Shown in pieces: positions 32,516-40,843 of a DNA stretch of 64,000 nt; positions within the stretch are counted from its first letter, which is position 1; every line of letters begins with the position of its first letter. This DNA is from Anaerocolumna sp. AGMB13020. GTDB taxonomy: Bacteria; Bacillota; Clostridia; Lachnospirales; Lachnospiraceae. The stretch spans positions 5,746,647 to 5,810,646 of the forward strand of contig NZ_CP136910.1 of NCBI RefSeq assembly GCF_033100115.1. Direction: 5' to 3'. Both the position numbers and the translations under genes were made by a program. The notes below the pieces were generated by a model. That model was not told the origin of the DNA. It did not search any database and worked only from the letters and a program-made list of their open reading frames with translations.

Positions 32516-33976
32516 ATGGTATTATTGGATGACAGTATTTCTAAGGCCAAAGACAGACCAGTTAAGGTCATTCAGTTTGGCGAAGGTAACTTTTTGCGTG
32601 CGTTTGCAGATTATATGATTGACATTGCAAATGAAAAGGAATTGTTTGACGGAAGTATAGTGATACTCAAGGCTATTGAATACGGTAGTCTTGACATGTT
32701 TCATGAGCAGAAATACCAGTATACACTTACCCTGCGGGGAAAGCAGGACGGTAAGGAGGTTAATGAAAGCCGAATTATCACCTCTGTAAAAGATGCAGTC
32801 AGTGTGTATGATGAGTATGAGAAATTTATGGGTCTTGCCGGAATAGACACACTTAGATTTGTAGTATCGAATACCACTGAGGCTGGAATTGCTTTTGATG
32901 AGAAGGATTCTTTAGATGCATTGCCGCCTAGAACCTATCCGGCCAAATTAACAAAATTCTTATTTGAGAGATACAAAGCTTTCGCAGGTGACAGGGAGAA
33001 AGGTTTAATTATTCTGCCTGTTGAATTAATTGATGACAATGGTATCTTATTAAAAGAATATGTATTGAAGTATGCAAAGCTCTGGAGTTTGGAAGAAGAT
33101 TTTATAACATGGCTTTTAGAAGCTTGCGTATTTTGCAGTACTTTGGTTGATCGTATTGTTACCGGTTATCCAAAGGATGAGGCAGAAGCAATCTGGGAGA
33201 AGCTTGGTTATCAGGATAATCTTCTTGTTACAGCAGAGCCTTTTGGATTATGGGTAATTGAAAGTGAAAAAGATATCAGTAAAGAACTACCCCTTGATAA
33301 AGCAGGACTCCCGGTTGTTTTTACAGATAATCAGAAACCCTATAAGCAAAGAAAGGTACGTATCTTAAATGGTGCCCACACCTCTTTTGTCCTGGCTTCT
33401 TATCTGGCAGGCAACGATTATGTATTGGAATCCATGAAGGATGAAACGATACGTAACTTTATGCAGAAGGTAATCTATGAGGAGGTTATTCCTACGCTAA
33501 CATTACCGGAAGAGGAATTGAAAACCTTTGCAGATTCGGTAATCGAGAGATTTGAGAATCCACATATTAAGCATGCACTGCTGTCAATTTCCCTTAATTC
33601 TGTATCCAAATGGAGAGCCCGCTGTCTGCCCAGTTTACTGGGATATATTGAAAAAAATAAAACACTGCCTGAGCATCTGGTATTTTCCATAGCTGCGTTA
33701 CTTTCATTCTATAGCAGCAGTGAAAGAAAAGACGGCAGTTTGGTAGGAAGAAGAAACGGAAAGGAATATATTATTCAGGATGATAAGGAAGTTCTGGATT
33801 TTTTTGCAGAGAATTCAGCTAAGACTTCAAAGGAATTCGTAGGCTTGTACTTAAGCAACGCAAATTTCCATGGTCAGGATTTATCCCTTATTCCTTCCCT
33901 TAATGAAAAAGTAACGGAATATCTGGAAAGTATTAAACAGAATGGTATGAGAAAGAGCCTGGAAATTTTGGGATAA
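32516..33976 (+). CDS. uxaB: Tagaturonate reductase (altronate oxidoreductase)
   Basis: The protein is a 486-residue NAD-dependent enzyme of the mannitol-dehydrogenase superfamily. It reduces tagaturonate to altronate in galacturonate breakdown. The N-terminal Rossmann segment is KVIQFGEGNFLRAFADYMI. SNTTEAGIAF, CVFCSTLVDRIVTGYP and the catalytic-region RKVRILNGAHTSFVLASYL are family signatures. Fructuronate reductase (uxuB) is related, but the length and the neighbouring uxaA favour uxaB. GAGG/AGAGAG lies before the ATG. It is the first gene right of the divergent LacI control region and is followed by a two-way terminator. Confidence 0.92.
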   Translation: MVLLDDSISKAKDRPVKVIQFGEGNFLRAFADYMIDIANEKELFDGSIVILKAIEYGSLDMFHEQKYQYTLTLRGKQDGKEVNESRIITSVKDAVSVYDEYEKFMGLAGIDTLRFVVSNTTEAGIAFDEKDSLDALPPRTYPAKLTKFLFERYKAFAGDREKGLIILPVELIDDNGILLKEYVLKYAKLWSLEEDFITWLLEACVFCSTLVDRIVTGYPKDEAEAIWEKLGYQDNLLVTAEPFGLWVIESEKDISKELPLDKAGLPVVFTDNQKPYKQRKVRILNGAHTSFVLASYLAGNDYVLESMKDETIRNFMQKVIYEEVIPTLTLPEEELKTFADSVIERFENPHIKHALLSISLNSVSKWRARCLPSLLGYIEKNKTLPEHLVFSIAALLSFYSSSERKDGSLVGRRNGKEYIIQDDKEVLDFFAENSAKTSKEFVGLYLSNANFHGQDLSLIPSLNEKVTEYLESIKQNGMRKSLEILG

Positions 33977-34106
33977 TTTCTGAAGGAATCAGCAGATATC
34001 TTAGCCGTGCAAAGGAATTATGAAATATAATCTAATTAATCCGATAATTAATCCGATAAGACCGCACAGAACATAAGAATCATGAATATAGAGCCAGAGC
34101 AAGGAT

Positions 34107-34150
34107 AAAACAGCTGTCATCAAAGAAACACTTATGATAACAGCTGTTTT
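34107..34150. terminator. Bidirectional terminator between uxaB and uxaC
   Basis: AAAACAGCTGT (34107-34117) pairs with ACAGCTGTTTT (34140-34150), extended by AT/AT; T-rich on both strands. It ends the convergent uxaB and uxaC transcripts. Confidence 0.85.
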
Positions 34151-34190
34151 GATTTGTAATTTTAAATAAGCCAAAGAGTTGCAATGAATG

Positions 34191-35591
34191 TTAGAATTGA
34201 AAGTAATTCTTTGCATTATAATAGGAGATATCTTCAACAATTCCAGCTAACTGGGGAAGATCATTGGGATATTCTCCTTTTTCCACCCACTGGCCGATAA
34301 GATCGCTGAGAATCCTGCGGAAGTACTCATGCCTGGGGTAGGAGAGAAAACTTCTGGAATCTGTAAGCATTCCAACAAAAGCAGAGAGCATACCGTTATT
34401 TGCCAGAGTAACCATCTGATCAGTCATACCGGTTTTATGATCATTAAACCACCAGGCAGAACCATGCTGGAGCTTGCCTCGTACACTGCCATCCTGGAAG
34501 CATCCAAGAACCGTCACGATAGCAGCATTATCATTGGGGTTTAAGGAATAGACAATGGTTTTTGGCAGTTCCTCTGTCTCATGAAGTGCATTAAGATAAT
34601 CAGCTAACTGAGAAGAAAAGCTTACATTGTTGATACAGTCATAACCGGTATCAGGACCCAGAGAACGGAAGCTTCTTTTGTTGTTGTCTCTCTTGGTGCC
34701 GTAATGCAGCTGCATAACCCAACCTGCTTCTTTATAAGCCCTTCCTGCAAATAACATGAAAGCGGTTTTATACTGTAGGATTTCCTGCTCTGTTAAGGAA
34801 TTACCACTTAACTTTTTCTGAAAAATCTCTTCTATTTTCTCAGTATCTGCAGGTATGTACATAACATATTCCAGAGCATGGTCGGATATGCAGCATCCCA
34901 GGGAGGTAAAGAAAGCAATTCGGTTCTTTAAGGCTTCCTTCAGGGTTGCAAAGCTGTTAATGGCTATCTTGCTAACCTCAGCCAGCTTTTGCAGATAATC
35001 TGTAAAGTCAGGCTTTTCAATGTTTAAAGCTTTGTCCGGACGAAAAGCAGGTAGCACTTTAATGGAGAAGGAAGAGTCGTCTTTCAGCTGTTTATGCCAT
35101 TCCAGAGAATCTATGGGGTCATCCGTCGTGCATATCGTTTCTACATTGGATAACATCATCAGATTCCTGGCGCTAAATTCAGGGGATGCCAGTTTTTCGT
35201 TGCATAAATTCCATACTTCCTCTGCCGTGGACTCATTTAAAGCGCCATAATAACCAAAGAATCTTTGGAGTTCCAGATGGCTCCAATGATATAAAGGATT
35301 TCCAATAGCTCTTTGTAATGTCTTCGCCCAGCTTAAGAACTTGTCATAATCCGGTGCATCTCCGGTAATATACGCTTCGTCTATTCCGTTTGCACGCATT
35401 AAACGCCATTTATAATGGTCTCCACCTAACCATACCTGTGTAATGTTACCGAATTGTTTGTCCTCTGCAATCTCTTTTGGACTAATATGGCAGTGGTAAT
35501 CGATAATAGGCAGCTTGGCTGCGAATTGGTGATATAAGGTTTTAGCGGTTTCTGTGGTTAAAAGAAAATCCTGATCCATAAATTTTTGCAT
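34191..35591 (-). CDS. uxaC: Glucuronate isomerase
   Basis: The protein is a 466-residue enzyme that isomerises glucuronate to fructuronate and galacturonate to tagaturonate, the entry step of both uronate branches. It belongs to the amidohydrolase-like UxaC family: IDYHCHISPKEIAED near 33-47, the WLGGDHYKWRLMRANGI segment, QLHYGTKRDNN, and the C-terminal DSRSFLSYPRHEYFRRIL. The ATG is preceded by GGAGGAG. It has its own promoter and operator, convergent with uxaB. Confidence 0.95.
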   Translation of the reverse strand: MQKFMDQDFLLTTETAKTLYHQFAAKLPIIDYHCHISPKEIAEDKQFGNITQVWLGGDHYKWRLMRANGIDEAYITGDAPDYDKFLSWAKTLQRAIGNPLYHWSHLELQRFFGYYGALNESTAEEVWNLCNEKLASPEFSARNLMMLSNVETICTTDDPIDSLEWHKQLKDDSSFSIKVLPAFRPDKALNIEKPDFTDYLQKLAEVSKIAINSFATLKEALKNRIAFFTSLGCCISDHALEYVMYIPADTEKIEEIFQKKLSGNSLTEQEILQYKTAFMLFAGRAYKEAGWVMQLHYGTKRDNNKRSFRSLGPDTGYDCINNVSFSSQLADYLNALHETEELPKTIVYSLNPNDNAAIVTVLGCFQDGSVRGKLQHGSAWWFNDHKTGMTDQMVTLANNGMLSAFVGMLTDSRSFLSYPRHEYFRRILSDLIGQWVEKGEYPNDLPQLAGIVEDISYYNAKNYFQF

Positions 35592-35626
35592 GTTTCTCCT
35601 CCTGCTTTGCTGTTTTCATTTTGATT

Positions 35627-35640
35627 TGTAAGTGCTTACA
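35627..35640. promoter_or_regulatory. Uronate operator 3 (uxaC)
   Basis: TGTAAGTGCTTACA, palindromic except for the centre, lies 36 bp before the uxaC start and just after the predicted transcription start. Confidence 0.75.
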
Positions 35641-35662
35641 TTTGAAATAAAACTTAAGAATT

Positions 35663-35691
35663 ATTATAGCATAGATAAAAGTCAGGTGCAA
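35663..35691 (-). promoter_or_regulatory. Promoter of uxaC
   Basis: On the minus strand TTGCAC (35686-35691), 17 bp, TATAAT (35663-35668). Confidence 0.75.
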
Positions 35692-35715
35692 GGGAGGAAT
35701 CCCTAAAATACATAA

Positions 35716-35761
35716 TTGACTTTGTCTCAATCCTGTATTAAACTAAATGTAAGAGCTTACA
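35716..35761 (+). promoter_or_regulatory. Promoter and operator 4 of uxaA
   Basis: TTGACT (35716-35721), 17 bp, TAAACT (35739-35744), then TGTAAGAGCTTACA (35748-35761) at the start site. The following leader of about 215 nt to the uxaA ATG has no recognised RNA motif. Confidence 0.65.
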
Positions 35762-35974
35762 TATTTTTATAAAGCGCATATTGTAATATTGCAGATTATT
35801 CTATTGCAGAGGCTGGGTATCTAAGTGAAGGCTGAAGCGATTACCTGAAAGGGCTGGATGAATTGAAACAAAGTGATACCACCAGTCCGTTATAAGCAGC
35901 TTTCAGACCCCCCAGGAAATGTAAAGGAATATAAGAACAGGAGCAGGAAACAGATTCCAGAAAAGAGGAGCTTT

Positions 35975-37456
35975 ATGAAGGAATATATCAAAATTAATGA
36001 ACAGGATAATGTAGTGGTTGCATTAAGAGAGTTTAAAGAAGGAGACAGGATACAGGATGGTACCATTGATCTCGTAGTGAAAGAGTCCGTTCCCTCCGGT
36101 CATAAAATTGCCCTTCATTTTATGAAAGAAGGAGAAAAGGTAATAAAATACGGTAATCCAATTGGCCTTGCCAAAGCAGATATAGAAGCAGGAACCTGGG
36201 TTCACACCCACAATATCAAGACCGGACTTGGTGATATCTGCTCCTATATATATGAAAAAGACTATAAAGAGTTAGAAAGCACAGAAGATGCATATTTCAG
36301 AGGGTATCGAAGGAAAGATGGCAAGGTGGGTATCAGAAATGAAATATGGATTATTCCTACGGTTGGTTGTGTTAATAAGATAGCGGCACTCCTTGAGCGA
36401 AAGGGCAATTCGATGCTGACCGACAATGTGGAAAAGGTTTGTGCCTTCGAACATCCCTATGGATGTTCTCAGATGGGTGAAGACCAGGAAAATACGAAGA
36501 AAATATTGGCTGGACTTGTAAATCATCCCAATGCAGGAGGCGTTCTGGTGATTGGGCTTGGTTGTGAGAACAGCGGTGTAGAGCAGTTAAAGGAACACAT
36601 TGGTAAATACGACGGGAACAGAGTGAAATTTCTTATCTGTCAGGAGGAAGAGGACGAAGTAGAAGCAGCTCTTAAACTGTTGAGTGGACTGATAGAATAT
36701 GCTTCTACTTTTGCAAGAGAAGAAATTCCTGTAAAGGAGCTTATTATTGGATTGAAGTGCGGAGGCAGTGACGGCTTTTCCGGTATTACTGCAAATCCGT
36801 TAGTAGGAGCCTTTTCGGATATACTGATTTCAAAAGGCGGTACGACAATCTTAACAGAGGTACCTGAGATGTTCGGAGCAGAGACTCTTCTGATGAGCCG
36901 TTGCAGAGAAGAAGGAACCTTTGACAAAACAGTTGCAATGATTAATGGTTTTAAGGATTATTATACCTCACATAATCAGACAATTTATGAAAATCCTTCT
37001 CCCGGAAATAAGCAAGGGGGTATTTCAACCCTGGAAGACAAATCCTTAGGGTGCACTCAAAAGTCAGGCAATGCACCTGTTTCCGATGTACTTCCTTATG
37101 GCTCACCTGTTAAAAGTAAAGGCCTGAACCTGTTGACGGCACCCGGAAATGACCTGGTTGCCGCAACTGCACTTGCAGCTTCTGGAGCACATATTGTACT
37201 GTTTACTACCGGCAGGGGTACGCCCTTTGCGTGCCCTGTACCAACAGTGAAAATATCCAGCAACTCAAAGCTGTATGAGAGAAAGAGCAATTGGATCGAT
37301 TTTAATGCAGGGGTGTTGTTGGAGGAGGGGAAAATGGACAATATAGCCCAGAATTTATTCAGCTTTGTCCTTGACACTGCCTCCGGAAAAACGGTAAAAT
37401 CTGAAATTGAAGGTTTCCACGATATGGCTGTGTGGAAGGATGGGGTTACACTCTAA
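35975..37456 (+). CDS. uxaA: Altronate dehydratase
   Basis: The protein is a 493-residue enzyme that dehydrates altronate to 2-keto-3-deoxygluconate. The N-terminal SAF-like domain (about 1-85, INEQDNVVVALREFKEGD) is joined to the large catalytic region of the altronate/galactarate dehydratase family: GYRRKDGKVGIRNEIWI, CAFEHPYGCSQMGEDQ, LGCENSG, LKCGGSDGFSGITANP, FTTGRGTPFACPVPTVKIS. Conserved Cys residues fit the iron-dependent family. A frame from GTG 35873 is open, but AGAGGAG lies 4 nt before ATG 35975, which matches the family N-terminus. Confidence 0.94.
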   Translation: MKEYIKINEQDNVVVALREFKEGDRIQDGTIDLVVKESVPSGHKIALHFMKEGEKVIKYGNPIGLAKADIEAGTWVHTHNIKTGLGDICSYIYEKDYKELESTEDAYFRGYRRKDGKVGIRNEIWIIPTVGCVNKIAALLERKGNSMLTDNVEKVCAFEHPYGCSQMGEDQENTKKILAGLVNHPNAGGVLVIGLGCENSGVEQLKEHIGKYDGNRVKFLICQEEEDEVEAALKLLSGLIEYASTFAREEIPVKELIIGLKCGGSDGFSGITANPLVGAFSDILISKGGTTILTEVPEMFGAETLLMSRCREEGTFDKTVAMINGFKDYYTSHNQTIYENPSPGNKQGGISTLEDKSLGCTQKSGNAPVSDVLPYGSPVKSKGLNLLTAPGNDLVAATALAASGAHIVLFTTGRGTPFACPVPTVKISSNSKLYERKSNWIDFNAGVLLEEGKMDNIAQNLFSFVLDTASGKTVKSEIEGFHDMAVWKDGVTL

Positions 37457-37655
37457 CTGAGGGGGAATACTTTATATTTTTCCAGAGTGGGTTTTCCAAT
37501 ATCCCCTTTAGAACAGACCTTACTGTGACAGTAAAAAAGGCTAGATTACACTGGTACCAGAATGAAATAAAAGTCATTTATGACAAGTATGGATTCATTA
37601 TCATAATGCACCTTGTACCAGGTAAGTATAAACCAATATAAAAAGGAGAATTAAA

Positions 37656-38678
37656 ATGGCAAAAGTTATTACTATGGGTGAAATCATGCTTCGTTTATCT
37701 ACTCCAGGATTCCAGAAGTTTATCCAATCAGACAGTTTTGATGTTAACTATGGCGGAGGAGAAGCAAATGTAGCGGTTTCTCTTGCTAATTATGGACATA
37801 AGGCTTATTTCGTATCGAAGGTACCTAACAATCCCATCGGTGAGTGTGCGGTGGCAGCTCTAAGAAAATATAATGTTAACTGTGACCATGTTGCCAAAGG
37901 AGGCGAAAGACTCGGAATCTACTACCTTGAGACCGGTGCTTCCATGCGAGCTTCCAATGTAGTATATGACAGAGCACATTCCTCTATAGCAGAAGCACAA
38001 GAGAAAGATTTTGACTTCGATGCTATTTTCGATGGTGCCGACTGGTTCCACTTTACAGGCATCACACCTGCTGTCAGCGATAAAGCTGCTGAACTTACAG
38101 AACTTGCCTTAAAAGCTGCAAAAGCTAAGGGTATTACTGTATCCGTAGACTTAAATTTCAGAAAGAAACTCTGGTCTTCTGAAAAAGCGCAGAAAGTCAT
38201 GTCAAATTTAATGCAGTATGTTGATGTATGCATCGGCAACGAAGAGGATGCAGAGAAAGTTCTGGGCTTTAAGCCAAGCGGTACCAATGTAACAAGTGGT
38301 GAACTCGAGCTGGCTGGTTATGAAGATATCTTTAAACAGATGATAGATAAATTTGGATTTAAATATGTTATCAGTTCTTTAAGAGAGAGTTATTCTGCTT
38401 CTGATAACGGATGGTCTGCCTGTATCTATGATGGAAAAGAGTTTTATCACAGCAAAAAGTACGAGGTGCGTATAGTAGACCGTGTAGGCGGAGGTGATTC
38501 CTTTGCAGCCGGACTTATCTGCGGACTGGTAGAAGGAAAAGATATGAAAGCATCTCTTGAATTCGCTGTTGCTGCTTCTGCTTTAAAGCATACTATTCCC
38601 GGAGACTTTAACCTGGTATCAAGAAGTGATGTAGAGGCATTAGTGGGCGGAGATGCTTCCGGCAGAGTGCAAAGATAA
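37656..38678 (+). CDS. kdgK: 2-keto-3-deoxygluconate kinase
   Basis: The protein is a 340-residue PfkB-family sugar kinase that makes KDPG from KDG. The first signature is YGGGEANVAVSLANYG (about 31-46) and the ATP/anion-hole signature RVGGGDSFAAGLICGL with catalytic Asp in GGGDS. The MGEIMLRLSTPG start is typical of KdgK. It follows uxaA by about 200 nt with AAGGAG before the ATG and is probably on the same transcript. KDPG aldolase, which normally follows or is nearby, is not in this window. Confidence 0.92.
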   Translation: MAKVITMGEIMLRLSTPGFQKFIQSDSFDVNYGGGEANVAVSLANYGHKAYFVSKVPNNPIGECAVAALRKYNVNCDHVAKGGERLGIYYLETGASMRASNVVYDRAHSSIAEAQEKDFDFDAIFDGADWFHFTGITPAVSDKAAELTELALKAAKAKGITVSVDLNFRKKLWSSEKAQKVMSNLMQYVDVCIGNEEDAEKVLGFKPSGTNVTSGELELAGYEDIFKQMIDKFGFKYVISSLRESYSASDNGWSACIYDGKEFYHSKKYEVRIVDRVGGGDSFAAGLICGLVEGKDMKASLEFAVAASALKHTIPGDFNLVSRSDVEALVGGDASGRVQR

Positions 38679-38750
38679 GAGTGAGAATCAAACGTGAATG
38701 TATGCCTGTGGACCAAGTCCGCAGGCCATGAGAAAGGCATGGTTATTGAT

Positions 38751-39587
38751 ATGAAATTAGGTATTCGTGCCCATGATATGGAAAGAGCACCCTTAGAGAC
38801 TCTTGTAGCAAATATTAAGAATAAGGGGCTGACCTGTACCCAGTTGGCATTAAGTAAAGTTATTGACAGCTTTAATGTGGAAGCGGCTGCGCTGACACCG
38901 GGAATGGCATTTTATATCAGGGATATATTTGCTAAAAATCAGGTAGACATAGCAGTTCTGGGCTGTTATCTGAACTTGACAGACCCGGATGCAGCTTCAA
39001 GAGAGAAGATACATGATATCTATAAAGCGCATATTCGTTTTGCCAGACATTTAGGCTGTGGAATGGTAGGAACCGAAACCGGTGCAGTGAATTCTGCTTA
39101 TGCATTCGAAGAAGCCAATCACTCAAAAGAGGCACTTGACTGGCTGATAGAAAATGTCAAGAGGCTTGTTGATTATGCGGAGAGTATGGGTGTAATTTTT
39201 AGTATTGAACCTGTATATACGCACATCATGAGCGACCTTGACAGAACGTATCAGGTACTTCAGGCGGTAAATTCACCAAATCTGCAGGTGATATTTGACC
39301 CGGTGAATATTTTGCATGCAGGTAACTATAAAGAACAGGATGATATTATCAAAGGAGCTTTTGAGTTGTTTGGAAAGGATATTGCTGCCATTCATGTTAA
39401 GGATTTTAAGATGGTGGGAGATACCTTTAAACCACTTTCAAGCGGTCAGGGAGATTTCAACTACGAGTTGTTATTTAAGCTGCTTAAAGAGAAAAAACCT
39501 TATATACATATCCTGATGGAGGATACGACTCCGGAAAATGTATTTCAGGCTATTGGCTATTTGAAGAACATTTATTATGCAAACTAA
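38751..39587 (+). CDS. Sugar phosphate isomerase/epimerase (xylose isomerase-like TIM barrel)
   Basis: The protein is a 278-residue AP-endonuclease-2/xylose-isomerase-like TIM barrel. Metal-site stretches are VGTETGAVN, FSIEPVYTHIMSD, LQVIFDPVNILHAGN, AIHVKDFKM and HILMEDTTPENV, the usual Glu/Asp/His ligands. The frame opens at 38694, but family members begin near KLGIRAHD, so ATG 38751 is used; its ribosome site is weak (AAAGG 13 nt upstream) and a hairpin GCCTGTGGAC/GTCCGCAGGC (about 38703-38725) precedes it. As last gene of the uronate operon it may epimerise a uronate or related sugar; the reaction is unknown. Confidence 0.82.
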   Translation: MKLGIRAHDMERAPLETLVANIKNKGLTCTQLALSKVIDSFNVEAAALTPGMAFYIRDIFAKNQVDIAVLGCYLNLTDPDAASREKIHDIYKAHIRFARHLGCGMVGTETGAVNSAYAFEEANHSKEALDWLIENVKRLVDYAESMGVIFSIEPVYTHIMSDLDRTYQVLQAVNSPNLQVIFDPVNILHAGNYKEQDDIIKGAFELFGKDIAAIHVKDFKMVGDTFKPLSSGQGDFNYELLFKLLKEKKPYIHILMEDTTPENVFQAIGYLKNIYYAN

Positions 39588-39681
39588 GGATTGTATAAGA
39601 TAAATTAGTACTATTCAAGCGTTACTGCAAATTGTCCATAAATAAAATTAGCAGGTCTGTCAGATGATTGATTAGGTAGAT

Positions 39682-39718
39682 ATAACTTAAGGAGGGATGA
39701 ATTCCCTCCTTAAGTTAT
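39682..39718. terminator. Long perfect hairpin after the uronate operon
   Basis: The arms 39682-39697 and 39703-39718 are a perfect 16-bp inverted repeat with a 5-nt loop. No immediate U-run follows, so it may act as an RNA-stabilising 3' stem as well as a terminator. Confidence 0.7.
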
Positions 39719-39841
39719 AGATATACTGTAATTAAGATAATACTTTTTTTGTTAATATTTTAACTGTTTACAGGTGATATAAAAAGTCCGTCTGTTTTTC
39801 AATTCTAAAACAAAAAAGCTACTAACTAACTTTCCTACAGT

Positions 39842-40142
39842 CAAGTAATTCTGGTTTTCTATAAACAAGTAATTCTGTTTGTCTATAAACAAGATTCTGG
39901 TTTTCTATAAACAAGTGATCCTGGTTTTCTATAAACAAGTGATTCTGGTTTTCCTATAAACAAATGTTCCTGGTTTTCTATAAACAAGTGATTCTGGTTT
40001 TCTATAAACAAGTGATCCTGGTTTTCTATAAACAAGTGATTCTGGTTTTCCTATAAACAAGTGTTCCTGGTTTTCTATAAACAAGTGATTCTGGTTTTCC
40101 TATAAGCAAGTGATCCTGGTTTTCCTATACACAAATGATTCG
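39842..40142. repeat. 24/25-bp tandem repeat array (12 full units plus a partial)
   Basis: The unit is CAAGTGATTCTGGTTTTC plus TATAAA, with variants at the GATTC/GATCC/GTTCC position and an optional extra C. Units 4-7 and 8-11 repeat the same order of variants, giving a higher-order repeat of about 97 bp. There are no unique spacers, so this is not CRISPR. No gene overlaps it. Confidence 0.9.
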
Positions 40143-40309
40143 AGATAAATTGCAAATCTCCAAAACGTCTGATTACATGGTATGATATATTATTATTCAT
40201 GTCAAAGAAATTAAATATATGGTACGATTTGTTGTTGTATCATTTGCAATTTGATACTGTAATGTGTTAACATGGTAAGGCGTTTATTAATTAAGGTAAG
40301 GAGAATATT

Positions 40310-40495
40310 GTGATTTATCTTTCAGATATAAATGGAGATAATTATAAATCTATCATAAGATTAAGTGTCAATGATGATTAAAAGCCAGGGGATAAGGCAG
40401 CTGAAGCCTTGTATAAAAGCTATGGTTTTGTTATTATCGATCGGAATGAAGCAGAGGATGAACCTGCTGAAATAATAATGGAACGAGTTTCATAA
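40310..40495 (+). pseudogene. Acetyltransferase (GNAT) relic with internal deletion and stop
   Basis: A GTG with AAGGAGA upstream opens a 62-codon frame interrupted only by TAA at 40379-40381. The first 23 residues (VIYLSDINGDNYKSIIRLSV) look like a GNAT N-terminus. The last 38 (AEALYKSYGFVIIDRNEAED and a MERVS end) look like its C-terminal LYxxxGF region. About 80 residues of the middle are missing. The simplest reading is a GNAT gene that lost its core and gained a stop. It sits in the gene-poor region beside the tandem repeats. Confidence 0.6.
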
Positions 40496-40791
40496 AGCAA
40501 AAACAGTTAATATTGTATATATATACATTTTGTCAAAAAATATGGATTATATTTCCTGAAAAATCAGAGCTCTTGATTTCTTGGAGCAGATACCTGTTCC
40601 GTGAGGGAAAAACACAATAAAACATGATAAAATAAGAAATGTTAAAAAGAAAGCTTGATTATTGGTACATTAAATATTATGATATTGGGGTAGCAGTTTA
40701 TTGGAATTTCGAATTTCTATTATTTATAAATCAAAATGTATAAACTCAACATCAGAAGAAGCAGGGAGTCTAAAAATCTTTCTGTAAATAA
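40496..40791. other. AT-rich gap without recognised gene
   Basis: This is the interval from the acetyltransferase relic to the leader hairpin of the hydratase gene. I see no ORF with a ribosome site, and no clear structured RNA. Confidence 0.5.
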
Positions 40792-40823
40792 GCAGTTTCA
40801 TAAGATCTGAAGCCTGAAACTGC
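40792..40823 (+). promoter_or_regulatory. Leader hairpin before the hydratase gene
   Basis: GCAGTTTCA (40792-40800) and TGAAACTGC (40815-40823) form a perfect 9-bp stem ending a few nucleotides before AAGGAG and the ATG at 40844. Confidence 0.6.
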
Positions 40824-40843
40824 AGCATAAAGGAGACGATAGA

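Noticed and set aside
34001..34240. 79-codon minus-strand frame with hydrophobic segments
   Set aside because: It overlaps the end of uxaC and crosses the uxaB/uxaC terminator; no ribosome site.
37432..37641. 69-codon frame between uxaA and kdgK
   Set aside because: It overlaps the uxaA end, lacks a ribosome site and matches no family.
39842..40142. Possible CRISPR array
   Set aside because: The units follow each other directly with no unique spacers and no cas genes are in the window.
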